NCBI RefSeq assembly: GCF_006636205.1
Contig: NZ_VIGB01000003.1
Location: forward strand, 7,690,501-7,754,500
Direction: 5' to 3'
Source: Kitasatospora acidiphila
Lineage (GTDB): Bacteria; Actinomycetota; Actinomycetes; Streptomycetales; Streptomycetaceae
Length of the DNA: 64,000 bases
Shown here: positions 50,081-59,828 of the stretch, in pieces
How positions within the stretch are numbered: position 1 is the first letter of the stretch
Layout of the letters: each line of letters starts with the position of its first letter
The notes under the pieces: model-generated
The model's database searches: none
Seen by the model: only the letters and a program-made list of their open reading frames with translations
Told to the model about the DNA's origin: nothing
Position numbers and translations under genes: made by a program

Positions 50081-50720
50081 GAGTTCAGCGCCAGCGTCTA
50101 CCCGCCGAGCCCCGTGCCCGGCCCCGTGCGCGAGGAGCGGCCGACCGGACCCGGCCACCTCAACGCGTACGGCCGCACCAAAGCCGTCGCCGACGCACTC
50201 GCGCTGGCCGCCGGAGCCGTCGTGCTGCGCCCGCGCGCCGTCTACGGGCCCGGCGACCCGCACCTCCTGCCCCGGCTGCTCGACCGCGTGCGCCACGGAC
50301 TGCTCCCGCTGCCCGGCAGGGACGTGACGCTCAGCCTGACGGCCGTGCAGAACCTCGCCGACGCCTGCCTGGCCGCCGCCGGACTCGCTGCCGGACCAGC
50401 CTGGCCGCCCGGCGCCTACAACATCGCCGACGCCCACCCCTACCGCCGCGACGCCGCCGTGCGCCGCGTGCTGGCGGCGCACGGCGTGCGCGTGGGGATC
50501 GTGCACCTGCCCGTCCGCGCGGCAACCTGGGCGGCCCGGACCGGCCGCGTGCCGGGCCTGACGCCGTACGCCGTACGCTGTGGACCAGGTGGCCCGAGGC
50601 GTCGTGCTCGACACCACCCGCGCCCGGGCCGGTGGTTGGGAGCCGCACTGGGATCTGGATGCGGTGTTCGGCGGGCGGGCGCTCCGAGCGGTTCCGGGCA
50701 GTCCGGGCGGTCTCGGGGGC
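50081..50720 (+). pseudogene. NAD-dependent epimerase, N-terminally truncated and frameshifted
   Basis: NAYGRTKAVADALALAAGAVVLRPRAVYGPGDPHLLPRLLDRV contains the YxxxK of extended SDRs and GAYNIAD a later motif, but the Rossmann GxxGxxG is missing. Near 50570 a 7-bp unit (ACGCCGT ACGCCGT ACGCTGT) is expanded, shifting the frame just before VDQVARGVVLDTTRARAGGWEP, the expected C-terminus. The upstream part is replaced by low-complexity repeat. Once a 3-beta-HSD-like enzyme, now a relic. Confidence 0.75.
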
Positions 50721-50851
50721 AGAACCTCATGCCGACCGGACTTCCCGGCGCACCGGTGCAGCAGCCTGCTGCCATCGAGGGCCGTGGGCATCGGGCAAGA
50801 TCTGACAGTGCATCGGGCGTTCAGTGGGCTGGGTGGGTTGGGAGGTGTCGG

Positions 50852-51718
50852 ATGAGCGGCTTGCGGCTCGGTCTGGACGTGGGGGGCACCAGCACCCGCG
50901 CGGTGCTGGTCGACGCCGCGGGCGAGGTGCGCGGCCGTGGTACGGCGGCGGGTGCGAACCCCGCCGGCGCGGACGCGGACGCCGCCCTGGCGGCACTCGC
51001 GACGGCTGTCAGCGCGGCGTTGGCCACTCGGGAAGCGGCGACGGTGACGGCCTGCCTGATCGGCCTCGCCGGCTACCGGTCGCTGCCCGACCCCGCCGAG
51101 TTCGCCGCCCGTTGCCGGTCGGCTCTCCAACTCCGCTGCCCCGTAAGGGTGGTGCCGGACGCCGTGCCCGCGCTCGCCGCCGGGGGCGTGCCGGACGGCA
51201 CCGGCACCGTGCTGATCGCCGGGACGGGTTCGATCTGCATCCGGCTTGCCGGGCACCGGCCGCGCACGCAACGCGGTGGGCTGGGCTGGCTGCTCGGCGA
51301 CGAGGGCAGCGGCTTCTGGCTCGGGCGCATGGTGCTGCGCGAGGCCATCGACCACCCCGACGGGGCGCTGGGTGCCGTCGTGCGCCGCGAGTGCGCGGCC
51401 GACTCGCCGCAGGAGCTGGTGCGTTGGGCCTACGCCGGCCCGCCGCGCCGCCTGGCCGGCCTCGCCCCACTGGTTTCGGCGGCGGCCCTGGACGGCGACC
51501 CCGCCGCCGTCGCGCTGGCTGAGGCCGCCGCCGGGGAGCTGGGTGCCCTGGTCCGTGCCACTGCCGTGCGTGGTGAACCGCTGGTCCTGGCGGGCTCGGT
51601 GGCCGCTGGCCCCGGGCCGATCCGCGAGCGGCTGCTCGACCGGCTGGCCGATCTGGCGCCGCGGCTCCCGGTGGTCGATGCGGCGACGGCTGCGGCGCGG
51701 TTGGCAGGGGCGAGTTGA
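50852..51718 (+). CDS. BcrAD/BadFG-type kinase (N-acetylglucosamine kinase-like)
   Basis: About 288 residues. LRLGLDVGGTSTRAVLVDAAGEV is the phosphate-1 loop, CLIGLAGYRS and VLIAGTGSICIR follow, and GGLGWLLGDEGSGFWLGRMVLREAID is the hallmark region of eukaryote-like GlcNAc kinases. It should phosphorylate GlcNAc or a related sugar with ATP. GGGAGG precedes ATG 50852. The GH20 enzyme further along could supply its substrate. Confidence 0.87.
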   Translation: MSGLRLGLDVGGTSTRAVLVDAAGEVRGRGTAAGANPAGADADAALAALATAVSAALATREAATVTACLIGLAGYRSLPDPAEFAARCRSALQLRCPVRVVPDAVPALAAGGVPDGTGTVLIAGTGSICIRLAGHRPRTQRGGLGWLLGDEGSGFWLGRMVLREAIDHPDGALGAVVRRECAADSPQELVRWAYAGPPRRLAGLAPLVSAAALDGDPAAVALAEAAAGELGALVRATAVRGEPLVLAGSVAAGPGPIRERLLDRLADLAPRLPVVDAATAAARLAGAS

Positions 51719-51780
51719 CGCGGGGCGCTGTCAGCACCGGGCTGGCGGGCGTCAGTTGAGGCCCGCCTCGCAGATCTTCG

Positions 51781-53226
51781 TCAGTTGACGCCAGTCTCCG
51801 TCAGTGCCCGGTCCAGGCGCCGGGCGCCTTCCGCCAACTGGTCCACGCTCTCCGCGTAGCCGTAGCTCAACCGCAGGTGCGGCGCCGGCGGTTCGGCGGT
51901 GAAGTACGGCCCGCCCGGGGTGACCGCCACCCCCGCGCGCAAGGCAGCGGCAGTAAGCGCCTCCGGGGTGAGGCCCTGCGGCAGCCGTACCCACAACTGA
52001 TAGGCACCGTAAGCAATCTGATGAGACATCAGCTCAGGCCGAAGCTGCGTCAGCGCCGTGGCCAGCGCGGTTCGCCGGTCCCGCAGTGCGGCCGCCAGGG
52101 TGCGCAAGTGCTGCGCCCAGGCCGGGGCGGCGACCAACTCCAGTGCGGTCTCCTGCAGCGGTCGCGGGACGAAGAAGCTGTCCACCGTCTGGACCGCGCG
52201 CAGCCGGGCCAGTGCCGGACCACGGGCGGCCAGCGCCGCGACCCGCAGATTGGGTGAGGTCGGCTTGGTCAGCGAGCGGATGTGGACCACCACGCCGTCC
52301 GGGTCGGCGGCGGCCAGCGGCGCGGGCAGCGGCGGTGCGTCCGCGTGGACCAGGCGCCGTGCGTAGTCGTCCTCCACCACGAACGCCCCGGCCGCCCGGG
52401 CGATCCGCAGCACCTCATCGCGGCGCTCGCTGCTGAGCACGGCGCCGGTCGGGTTGTGGAACAGCGGCTGGCAGACGAACAGCCGGGCGCCGGTGGCAGC
52501 GAAGGCGTCGGCGAGCAGGTCGGTGCGCACCCCGTCCGCGTCCACCGGCACCGGTACCGGACGCAGCCCGGCGGCCTTGGCGATCGCGAGTATGCCGGGG
52601 TAGGTGGGCGACTCGACCAGAACCGGCGCCCCCGGTACGGCCAGCGAGCGCAGCGCGGTGTTGAGTGCGCTCTGGCCGCCGGCGGCGATCAGCACGTCGG
52701 ACGCGGTGAGGCCGTCGGCGATGTCCCGGGCGAACCAGGCCCGCAGTTCGGGCAGCCCCTCCACCGGGGGCCGGCTCCAGGCGCCCGGCCGTCGACCGGC
52801 CCGGGCCAGCGCGGCCGCCAGGGCGCGCTCCGGCTGGAGCGAGGGGTGCAGATAGCCGCTGTTGAGGTCGACCACCTCGGGCGGCGCCAGCAGCAGGGTG
52901 GTGAGCACACCGGTCGCGTCGGCGACCCTGGCCGGGGGCACGCCCGCCTCCGCGCTGAGCGCCACCTCCTGCCAGGAGGTGTCCCCGGGCGCGGGCGCGG
53001 AACGTGCCGCCTCGGCGCGGAACACTCCGGCGCCCGGCCGGGAGACCACCAGCCCCTCGGCGACCAGGGCGGCGATCGCCCGCGAGACCGTCACCGGACT
53101 CACCTGGTACTGCTGCATCAGCTCCCGGCTGGACGCCAGCTTCTCACCGGGAGAGTAGCGGGCGAGCTCGCGACGGAGAGTATCGGCAAGCTCTGTCACC
53201 GTGGTTCGGGTCATGCGCACCACCAT
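51781..53226 (-). CDS. MocR/PdxR-type GntR-aminotransferase regulator
   Basis: About 481 residues. A GntR wHTH (GEKLASSRELMQQYQVSPVTVSRAIAALVAEGLVVSRPGAGVF) is fused to a fold-type I aminotransferase domain (VLVESPTYPGILAIAKAAG, QPLFHNPTGAVLS, VVEDDYARRLVH). The PLP Lys lies in HIRSLTKPTSPNLRVA. MocR proteins sense PLP-amino acid adducts. ATG 53214 is an alternative start. Divergent from the EamA exporter by 21 bp, so it very probably controls that gene. Confidence 0.9.
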   Translation of the reverse strand: MVVRMTRTTVTELADTLRRELARYSPGEKLASSRELMQQYQVSPVTVSRAIAALVAEGLVVSRPGAGVFRAEAARSAPAPGDTSWQEVALSAEAGVPPARVADATGVLTTLLLAPPEVVDLNSGYLHPSLQPERALAAALARAGRRPGAWSRPPVEGLPELRAWFARDIADGLTASDVLIAAGGQSALNTALRSLAVPGAPVLVESPTYPGILAIAKAAGLRPVPVPVDADGVRTDLLADAFAATGARLFVCQPLFHNPTGAVLSSERRDEVLRIARAAGAFVVEDDYARRLVHADAPPLPAPLAAADPDGVVVHIRSLTKPTSPNLRVAALAARGPALARLRAVQTVDSFFVPRPLQETALELVAAPAWAQHLRTLAAALRDRRTALATALTQLRPELMSHQIAYGAYQLWVRLPQGLTPEALTAAALRAGVAVTPGGPYFTAEPPAPHLRLSYGYAESVDQLAEGARRLDRALTETGVN

Positions 53227-53247
53227 CGTCAACTGCTACGCTCATTT

Positions 53248-54141
53248 ATGACAGCACATGATAGCGCTATCTTCACCCGCTCAATAGCGGTCGGTGGCAC
53301 CGCCTTCGCCGCCCTGGGCGTGCTCTGCTTCTCGTTCACCTTCCCCGCCACCTCCTGGGCCCTCGACGGCTTCGGCCCCTGGACGATCACCGGGCTGCGG
53401 GGAGTGCTCGCCGCGGCCTTGGCCGGCGTCTGCCTGGTCGTCAGGCGCGTCCCACTGCCGACCGGCTCCGACTGGCCCGGGCTGTTGGCGGTGGCCGGCG
53501 GCTGCGTGGTGGGGTTCCCGCTGCTCAGCACCCTGGCGCTGCGGACCTCCTCCACCGCCCACTCCGCCGTGGTGATCGGCATGCTGCCACTGGCCACCGC
53601 GGCGCTGTCCGCGCTGCGCACCGGCGCCCGCGCGCCCCGGATGTTCTGGTGGGCCGCACTGGCCGGCGCCGTGGTGGTGCTGGCGTTCACCCTCCAGCAG
53701 AGCGCCGGTCGACCGAGCCTCGCCGACGGCTACCTGTTCGCCGCCCTGCTGGCCTGCGCCGCCGGTTACGCCGAGGGCGGGCGGCTGGCGCAGCGCATGC
53801 CCGGCTGGCAGGTGGTCGCCTGGGGCGTGCTCGCGGCACTGCCCGCCACCGCGCTCACCTGCGTTCTCGCCCTGCCCGCCGAGCCGGTCCACCTGACCCC
53901 GCACAGCATGGTCGGGCTCGGCTACCTCGCCGCCGTCTCCCAGTTCGGCGGCTTCGTGGCCTGGTACGGGGGCATGGCCTCGATCGGCGTCCTGCGCGCC
54001 AGCCAACTCCAGCTCGCCCAACCGCTGCTCACCCTCTGCTGGGCGGTGCTCGTGCTCGGCGAGCGGCTGCCGGCAGCCGTGCCGGTGACGGCGCTGGCGG
54101 TGGTGGCCTGCATCGCGGTCACCCAACGGGTGCGGGGCTGA
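53248..54141 (+). CDS. EamA-family (DMT) transporter
   Basis: About 297 residues and ten spans in two EamA repeats (SFTFPATSWALDGFGPWTITGLRGVLAAALAG; VSQFGGFVAWYGGMASIGVLRASQLQLAQPLLTLCWAVLVLGERLPA). Such proteins export amino acids or small metabolites. TACGCT lies seven bases before the ATG and no ribosome binding site is evident, so the transcript may be leaderless. Regulated by the divergent MocR protein. Confidence 0.9.
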   Translation: MTAHDSAIFTRSIAVGGTAFAALGVLCFSFTFPATSWALDGFGPWTITGLRGVLAAALAGVCLVVRRVPLPTGSDWPGLLAVAGGCVVGFPLLSTLALRTSSTAHSAVVIGMLPLATAALSALRTGARAPRMFWWAALAGAVVVLAFTLQQSAGRPSLADGYLFAALLACAAGYAEGGRLAQRMPGWQVVAWGVLAALPATALTCVLALPAEPVHLTPHSMVGLGYLAAVSQFGGFVAWYGGMASIGVLRASQLQLAQPLLTLCWAVLVLGERLPAAVPVTALAVVACIAVTQRVRG

Positions 54142-54395
54142 CCGCGACGCCGGCCTGCATCTGACACCGCCGACGCTCACTGCCGTGCCGACGGCTCGTC
54201 AGGCCGGTGCACGGCTGATCCCCTGTGAGGTCATCGGATCACACTACGGCGCTCGATCTCAGGGTGCCGGTGGCCGCAGCAGACGGCTCCTCGCTCGGCC
54301 CCCCGCCTGGCAAGCATCCCCCCGTGCCCGCCGGGGCCGACCCCGGCGGGCACGGGCTCGCCTCTTCGGACTTGCGGACTTTCGGACTACGGCGG

Positions 54396-54869
54396 TCAGC
54401 GGCTCCCGCCCGCGTCGCCGGGGTCGCAGCCCATGCCGTCGTGGTTGGTGTCCAGGCCGAGGTCGTCCCGGCCGTGCACGGCCAGGTCCCGGTAGCCGTG
54501 CTGCAGCAGCCAGGTGCAGCGGGCGCCTTGGGCGGCGCCGACGCCGGGCGGGAAGGCGGCCGGTGCGCAGATGTTGAGCGCGCCGTAGTGGTGGTCGCAG
54601 CCGTCGGCGTCGGGGGCGACCGCGGTCTCGTCGGTCCGCTTGGACTGAGGGGCCATCGGGTGCGCTGCCGGGCTCTGGGCGAAGTCCATGATGTGCGGGT
54701 CGGGCCGGCGCTGCTGGGTGGCGGCGGTCCCGCCCGTCGGCGGAACGGGGCGGGAGGAGGCGTTCGGTGTGGCGAGGGTGAGGGCCAGCGCCAGCCCGGC
54801 CACACCGGTGCCGAGCCCGGCGCTCGTCCTGCCCGGACGCCAGCGGCGGCGCGAGGGTCGCACGGTCAT
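54396..54869 (-). CDS. Secreted excalibur-domain protein
   Basis: About 157 residues. An Arg-rich start and hydrophobic helix (GTGVAGLALALTLATPNASS) form a signal peptide. The C-terminus has CDHHYGALNICAPAAFPPG, a Cys-paired stretch, then GRDDLGLDTNHDGMGCD, the DxDxDGxxCE calcium motif of excalibur domains. Extracellular; partner unknown. ATG 54869 follows AAAGGACGG. Confidence 0.82.
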   Translation of the reverse strand: MTVRPSRRRWRPGRTSAGLGTGVAGLALALTLATPNASSRPVPPTGGTAATQQRRPDPHIMDFAQSPAAHPMAPQSKRTDETAVAPDADGCDHHYGALNICAPAAFPPGVGAAQGARCTWLLQHGYRDLAVHGRDDLGLDTNHDGMGCDPGDAGGSR

Positions 54870-54918
54870 CGGACCGTCCTTTCGTTGTAGGAGCCTTTGT
54901 GGGACGTGTGACGGCACG

Positions 54919-55359
54919 TCACATCAGGCGGACCCAGGAGGCCACCGACGGCACGCCAGCCGCGTTGACCACGTAGAGCATGTAGTAGCCGGGCGGCGCC
55001 AGGTTGGGGCTGCTGGTCACGTTGAGGTCGATGCTTCCGTCCGTGTGGACCGTCATCGGCAGGTCGACGAACCGCTGGTTGGGCTCCGAGGAGTGGGGGA
55101 CGGCGGCCGGGCGGATCAGCTCCGCCCGCACGATCGGCGCGTCCACCGTGATGTGCTGGCTGGAGCCGTAGGACCACACGGTGTTGGCCACGCCGGTGAT
55201 CTGCGGCCGGGCGCCGTGGTACAGGTACGGCGGAGTGTAGATCGACACGTGCATGTCGAAGGTGCCGTTGCCGGGGTCGTCGCCCACCGTCATCACCCGC
55301 CCGTCCGGCAGCAGGAAGGACGCCGAGTGGTGGGTGCGCGGGATCGGGTCGGTGGCCAT
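54919..55359 (-). pseudogene. C-terminal relic of a galactose-oxidase-like (GlxA-type) protein
   Basis: PRTHHSASFLLPDGRVMTVGDDPGNGTFDMHVSIYTPPYLYHGARPQI and the DUF1929-type end (LIRPAAVPHSSEPNQRFVDLPM, NLAPPGYYMLYVVNAAGVPSVASWVRL) correspond to the last 145 residues of copper radical oxidases of about 640 residues. The axial His in THHSAS and the SSEPNQR His site remain; the kelch propeller with the Tyr-Cys cofactor is gone. Confidence 0.75.
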
Positions 55360-55721
55360 GCCCGGGGCCGCATGCTGAATCCGGCGCGATGGCACGACGG
55401 CACGACGGCCCAACGGCGCGACGGCGCGCTATGGCCGGGCGTCGCGCCGGTCTTGGCTCGTGCCGGATGCTGAAGCCCTGTCAGCCGCGCTGGTGCTCGC
55501 GGGACGCGAGCGGCGCCATGCGCACCACTCTGACCTGTGGCGATGCGGTGATCGGCACCGTGATCCCGGGGCGCCCGGCAGCCACCCGCCGAACGGATCC
55601 GGCCACCGCGGTGCACCCGTCGGGCGCCTCCGGGGCGCGTCGGCCGTGCGGCACGCGGGACATGGCTCGGGCCGAACCGGGGGCCGGGCGGGAGGTCACC
55701 CGCACGGCCCCCGGCGGATGG
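55360..55721. repeat. Gap with six-unit GGCACGAC-type 8-bp repeat
   Basis: Six octamers at 55383-55430 (GGCGCGAT, GGCACGAC twice, GGCCCAAC, GGCGCGAC, GGCGCGCT) sit directly at the truncated end of the oxidase relic. The rest of the 362-bp gap has no supported gene. Confidence 0.75.
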
Positions 55722-58075
55722 TCAGCCGATCGTCCAGTGCTGGAGTGTCGAGCCGGTGTCGGGCTGTTGGGTGATCAGGGCGTTGTTGGCCGTCGATGCC
55801 GTGGTCAGGAGCAGTCCGCTGGAGACCGAGGTGACGGTCCAGCTGCCGTCCGGGAGTTGGGCGAGCCGCCAGTGCTGGTGGCCGTCGCCGGTGCACGGCT
55901 CCTGGACGACGGCGGCTCCGGCGGTGGTCGAGGCGCCGCTGACGTCCAGGCACAGGCCGGACGCGCTGTTGACCAACTGGGAGGAACCGTCAGCCTGTTG
56001 GGTGATGGTCCAGACCTGGTTGGGGCCTCCGTGCAGGCCCCAGCTGATCAGCTGAGTGCCGGCCGCGGTCGAGCTGGCCGGGTCGTCGAGCGCCTGGCCG
56101 CCGGTGCTGAGCGTGTGTGCGCCGTTCGGCGCGGTGTCGTGGAAGGCCTCGAACTCGTAGAGCGAGTAGCCCCATTGAGTGCCACGAGCGGTGCCGTAGA
56201 GGCGGATGTAGCGGCCGCTGCCGGTGAAGCCGGTCAGGGTCTCGGTGCCGCCGGTTCCGTTGGTTCGGGTGTAGACCGTGGTCCAGGTGGTGCCGTCGTT
56301 CGAGAGCTGGATCTGGTAGGCCTTGCCGTAGGCGGTCTCCCAGGCGAGCACCACTCGGTTGACGGTCTGCACGCTGCCCAGGTCCACCTGGAGCCAGGTC
56401 GGGTCGGTGTACTGGCTGGACCAGCGGGAGTTCAGGTCCCCGTCGGTTGCGTTGGCGGCCGGGAAGTTGGGGGTCTCGATGCTGGACGCGGTGGTCGGCC
56501 GGCCTTGGGCGAGGTCGCCTTGGATGACCGGCACGGGGTAGAGCGGGTTGCGGCCGATCGCGTCCATGATCGGGATGAACGCGGCGTAGGTCGACACCGG
56601 CTTGGGGGAGTTCCACGTCAGCTGCGCCAGGTCGCGCAGCGGGTACTTGAGGTTGGCAGCGGTCTGGTCCACGGTCTCGGCGGTCGGGTTGTCGCACCAG
56701 ACGTGCAGCAGCGAGCCGGGGTTGCGGCTGGGGTCGCTGATGGTGTTGGAACCCTGGAACAGGTCGGGGTTCCAGGACTGGTACATCCAGGTGGTGTCGG
56801 GCTTGGCGCCGCCGTAGACGTAGTAGGTCGGAGTCCAGGACTCGTTGGCGACGGTGTGCCCGGCGTCGATCAGCTGCTGCGGCGTCAGGCCGTAGTCGTA
56901 CCAGTACTCGACCACGATGTCCGGGTTGGGCGCGATGGTGCCGTCGCCCGCCTTGATGCCGTCGTTCCACATCCGGGCGGCCTTGCCGCCGGCCCGGACG
57001 ATCGAGTCGGCCCAGTTGACGAAGCCGTAGAAGGCGTCCTTCGCGGTGGCGTTGGGGCCGTAGGTGGCATGGGCGTAGCTGAGCAGCTGCGGGTAGGAGG
57101 CGTAGTCGGTCACGTACTCGTCGGCGCCGATGTGCCAGTACTTCGAGGAGGTGAAGAGCGGCTCGTACTCCTGGATCAGGTCGCTCATCAGGGTGCGGGC
57201 GCCCGGGATGGTGATGTCGATGTAACTGCTGCTGGGGCTGCCCGAACTGTCTTTCAGCCGGTAGTCGTTGCCGATCGAGAGCTCACCGGAGAGGATCGCG
57301 TCCATGTGGCCGGGCATGTCGATCTCCGGCACCACGGCGACGTGGTACTTGTCGCCCAGCGCGATGATCGCCGCGAGGTCCGCCTTGGAGTAGTGCTGCG
57401 CTGAGGTGATCTCCGGGTGGGTGCTGCTCTCCAGGCGGAACCCGTAGGTGTCCGACAGGTGCAGGTGCAGGTAGTCGAGCTTCAGGTAGGACATCTCGCG
57501 GATCTGGTTCTCGACCCAGTCGACGGGGAAGAAGTTCCGCCCGGTGTCGATCATCAGCCCGCGCTCGCTCTTGCCGGGCGAGTCGGTACCCGTGCCGGCC
57601 GGCACCGTCGCGCTCTGGTGCAGCCACTGGAGGATGGTCCGGGTGCCCCAGAACTCCCCGTCGGTGGTGGACCCTTGAACGGTGATGACGGAACCGACGG
57701 TGACCCGGTAGCCCTCCGCGGGCTGGTTGCCCCGAGGGTGAGGGTGATGTCGCCGGGTGCGGCGCTGGTACCGGCCGGTGCCACGGTGACCGTGTGCCCT
57801 TCGAGGGCGGTCAGATCGGCGGCGAAGGTGGCGGCGTCCCCGGCGAGTTGGGCTGCGTGGGCGGGGTCCACGACGACTCGGCTGGACGGGCCGAAGGTGA
57901 AGGAGCCGGTCGCCGACGTCCAGCTCTGCAGGGCCGGCACGGTCGTCGGCGGGGTGGCGGCGGCCGGGGGAGCGGCGGGGGAAGCAGCAGCGGCCGAGGC
58001 AGCCGGGAGTACGAAGGAGAAGGGGAGCACAGCGGTGAGGAACGCCGCGGCGAGGGTGGATTTGACTGATCGCAT
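55722..58075 (-). CDS. Secreted GH20 beta-N-acetylhexosaminidase with F5/8C and ricin-B domains, frameshifted
   Basis: ATG 58075 starts a signal peptide (STLAAAFLTAVLPFSFVLPAASA) and a GH20b domain. Adding one base to the C4 run at 57730-57733 joins it to the main frame and gives 784 residues. The catalytic domain shows GLMIDTGRNFFPVDWV, YLHLHLSDTYGFRL, VVPEIDMPGHMDA and the catalytic pair in YWHIGADEYV. An F5/8-type discoidin domain (NATDGDLNSRWSSQYTDPTWLQVDLG) and a ricin-B lectin domain (HQHWRLAQLPDGSW) follow. It removes terminal GlcNAc/GalNAc from chitin or glycans outside the cell. Confidence 0.87.
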
Positions 58076-58223
58076 GGCCTGCCCAGGGTCGGGGGAGGGA
58101 GCGCGTGCGTGCAGAATCTGCTCGATTGTTGCAGGGTCTATACCATTAGCAGCATGCAACGGGCAGTATTGAGCAGAATGGCCCTGGCGGCAAGGGTGCT
58201 GAGAGCAGCACGAGTTGAGTGCT

Positions 58224-59117
58224 TCAGAAGCCGGTGCGTATGTCGCTGCGCGCATCACCCGACACCACATGCCGGTCATACAGGCCCGCACGGGCCAACC
58301 GGCGCCATGGACGGGCAAGGCGGAGGGTCATCGAGATGTCCGGGTCCTGCGTGTCCAGGTCGAGATCGGCGAACGCGAGGCCGGGTCCGCGGGCGGCGGG
58401 GCAGCTCGCGAGTCGGCGGCCGCCCGGCGCGATGATCCTCGCGGGCGCGGTGGCACCGAACTGGGCCGGGACGGAGTAAGCGACCCAGTAGTTGTAGAGG
58501 ATCGCGTACGCCTGAGCCAGCACGGCGAGTCCGGCATGGTCGGCCATCGCGGACAGCAGGACGCAGTCAACATCCAACTGCTCGTACTCCGCGAACAGTT
58601 CGGGGAACTTGGCCTCGATGCACAGGGCGGCACCGAACCGGATGCCGTCAACCTCGAAGACGAGTGGGGTCGTGCCGGGCGTGTACAGGTACGAGAGTTC
58701 GCTGTGCGACAGGTAGCGCTTGTCGTAGCGGCCGACGAGCTCGCCCTGGTCCGAGACGATGTACAGGCTGTTGTGCGGGCGGTGCGGCGGTGTCAGCGGA
58801 TGGATCGATCCGAACGCCACCCACAGGCCCAACTCCCCGGCCAGTTGGGCCACGGCCTCGGCCTCGGTGCGGATGACGTCCCAGTCGACCCGGCCCCAAT
58901 CCGCGGCGGCGAGCGTTCCCTTGGGACCGGACGAGATCGCATGTTTGTCGGGGTAGGTGATGGCACCTTCGGGGAACTGCACCAGCCGCGCCCCGCCCGC
59001 ATGCGCCTCGCGCATCAGCCGGCGGACCTGGGCGCCGCTCGCCCGCACGCTCTCGGGGTCGGTGGGATCTTCTGCCACGGTGCTCTGCGCGACCGCCAAA
59101 CGCAATGTCCTCGGCAT
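58224..59117 (-). CDS. Carbon-nitrogen hydrolase (nitrilase superfamily)
   Basis: 297 residues with the E-K-C triad in order: Glu in LVQFPEGAITYPD, Lys in RYDKRYLSHSE, Cys in AALCIEAKFPELFAEYE. GLWVAFGSIHPL and VLLSAMADHAGLAVLAQAYA complete the fold. It should hydrolyse an amide, N-carbamoyl amine or similar. It lies 148 nt upstream of the GH20 gene on the same strand, but no functional link is evident. Confidence 0.9.
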   Translation of the reverse strand: MPRTLRLAVAQSTVAEDPTDPESVRASGAQVRRLMREAHAGGARLVQFPEGAITYPDKHAISSGPKGTLAAADWGRVDWDVIRTEAEAVAQLAGELGLWVAFGSIHPLTPPHRPHNSLYIVSDQGELVGRYDKRYLSHSELSYLYTPGTTPLVFEVDGIRFGAALCIEAKFPELFAEYEQLDVDCVLLSAMADHAGLAVLAQAYAILYNYWVAYSVPAQFGATAPARIIAPGGRRLASCPAARGPGLAFADLDLDTQDPDISMTLRLARPWRRLARAGLYDRHVVSGDARSDIRTGF

Positions 59118-59219
59118 CAGCCCACGGTATGTCCGGTGTCAGGGGGAGCACAGGCCGATCCTGGCCATTCCATGATCAAAATTGCTGGAGGTGCGGGAGG
59201 CGGTGTGGGAGAGTTGATC

Positions 59220-59747
59220 ATGCCTGTAACCAACCCTTGGCTGGCTGGACCGGCCCCGCAGCAGCGGCTTGGCCGCGAGCGCCTCGAAGAGCGCATCCTC
59301 AACCTGCTGTCGTCCCAGAACATGTGCGTGCTGGCAACGGCGGGCCAGGATGGACCGCTGGCGACGCCGGTACGCTACTTCCACCTCGACTTCGCGTTGA
59401 TGTTCACCACGGCGGCAGGGTCGCCGAAGATGCGCAACCTGGCGGCGGATCCCCGTGTGTCCGTGGGGGTGTTCGCCCCGCTGGTCGGGCAGGCCAGCAG
59501 CCGCGGTGCCCAGATCTTCGGGCGAGCCCGGGTGTTGAACGAGGACGACCCGGACTTCGCGCACTACTGGCCGGCCGTCCGCTGGCAGTCCGATCACGTC
59601 GAGCGCTCCCGTTCGCTGGACGAGCCGCCGTCAGGACCGCTTGTGGTGGTGGAGGCCGACCGGATCGTCTACACCGAGCACTGGCTGCGACGCGAGGGCT
59701 TCGCGCCGCGTCAGTTCTGGCGCCGGCCCAAGCCGACGGACGCCTGA
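59220..59747 (+). CDS. Pyridoxamine-5'-phosphate-oxidase-fold flavin protein
   Basis: About 175 residues. LLSSQNMCVLATAGQDGPLATPVRYFHLDFALMFTTAAGSPKMRNLAADPRVSVGVFAPL is a split-barrel FMN-binding domain of the PNPOx-like superfamily, followed by GAQIFGRARVL. GGGAG precedes ATG 59220; ATG 59172 in frame would add a Gly-rich extension. Likely an F420/FMN-dependent reductase or heme/flavin-binding protein rather than vitamin B6 biosynthesis. Confidence 0.8.
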   Translation: MPVTNPWLAGPAPQQRLGRERLEERILNLLSSQNMCVLATAGQDGPLATPVRYFHLDFALMFTTAAGSPKMRNLAADPRVSVGVFAPLVGQASSRGAQIFGRARVLNEDDPDFAHYWPAVRWQSDHVERSRSLDEPPSGPLVVVEADRIVYTEHWLRREGFAPRQFWRRPKPTDA

Positions 59748-59828
59748 CACCTGACGCGCTCTGCCGGCAGCGGTCCGGTAGCGCCAGTCCGGCAGCGCCG
59801 AACTGCTGAGCACGGCTCGCACGCTCCG

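Noticed and set aside
55389..57404. Long plus-strand open frame opposite GH20
   Set aside because: Val/Gly/Arg-rich shadow; the minus strand carries the catalytic and lectin domains.
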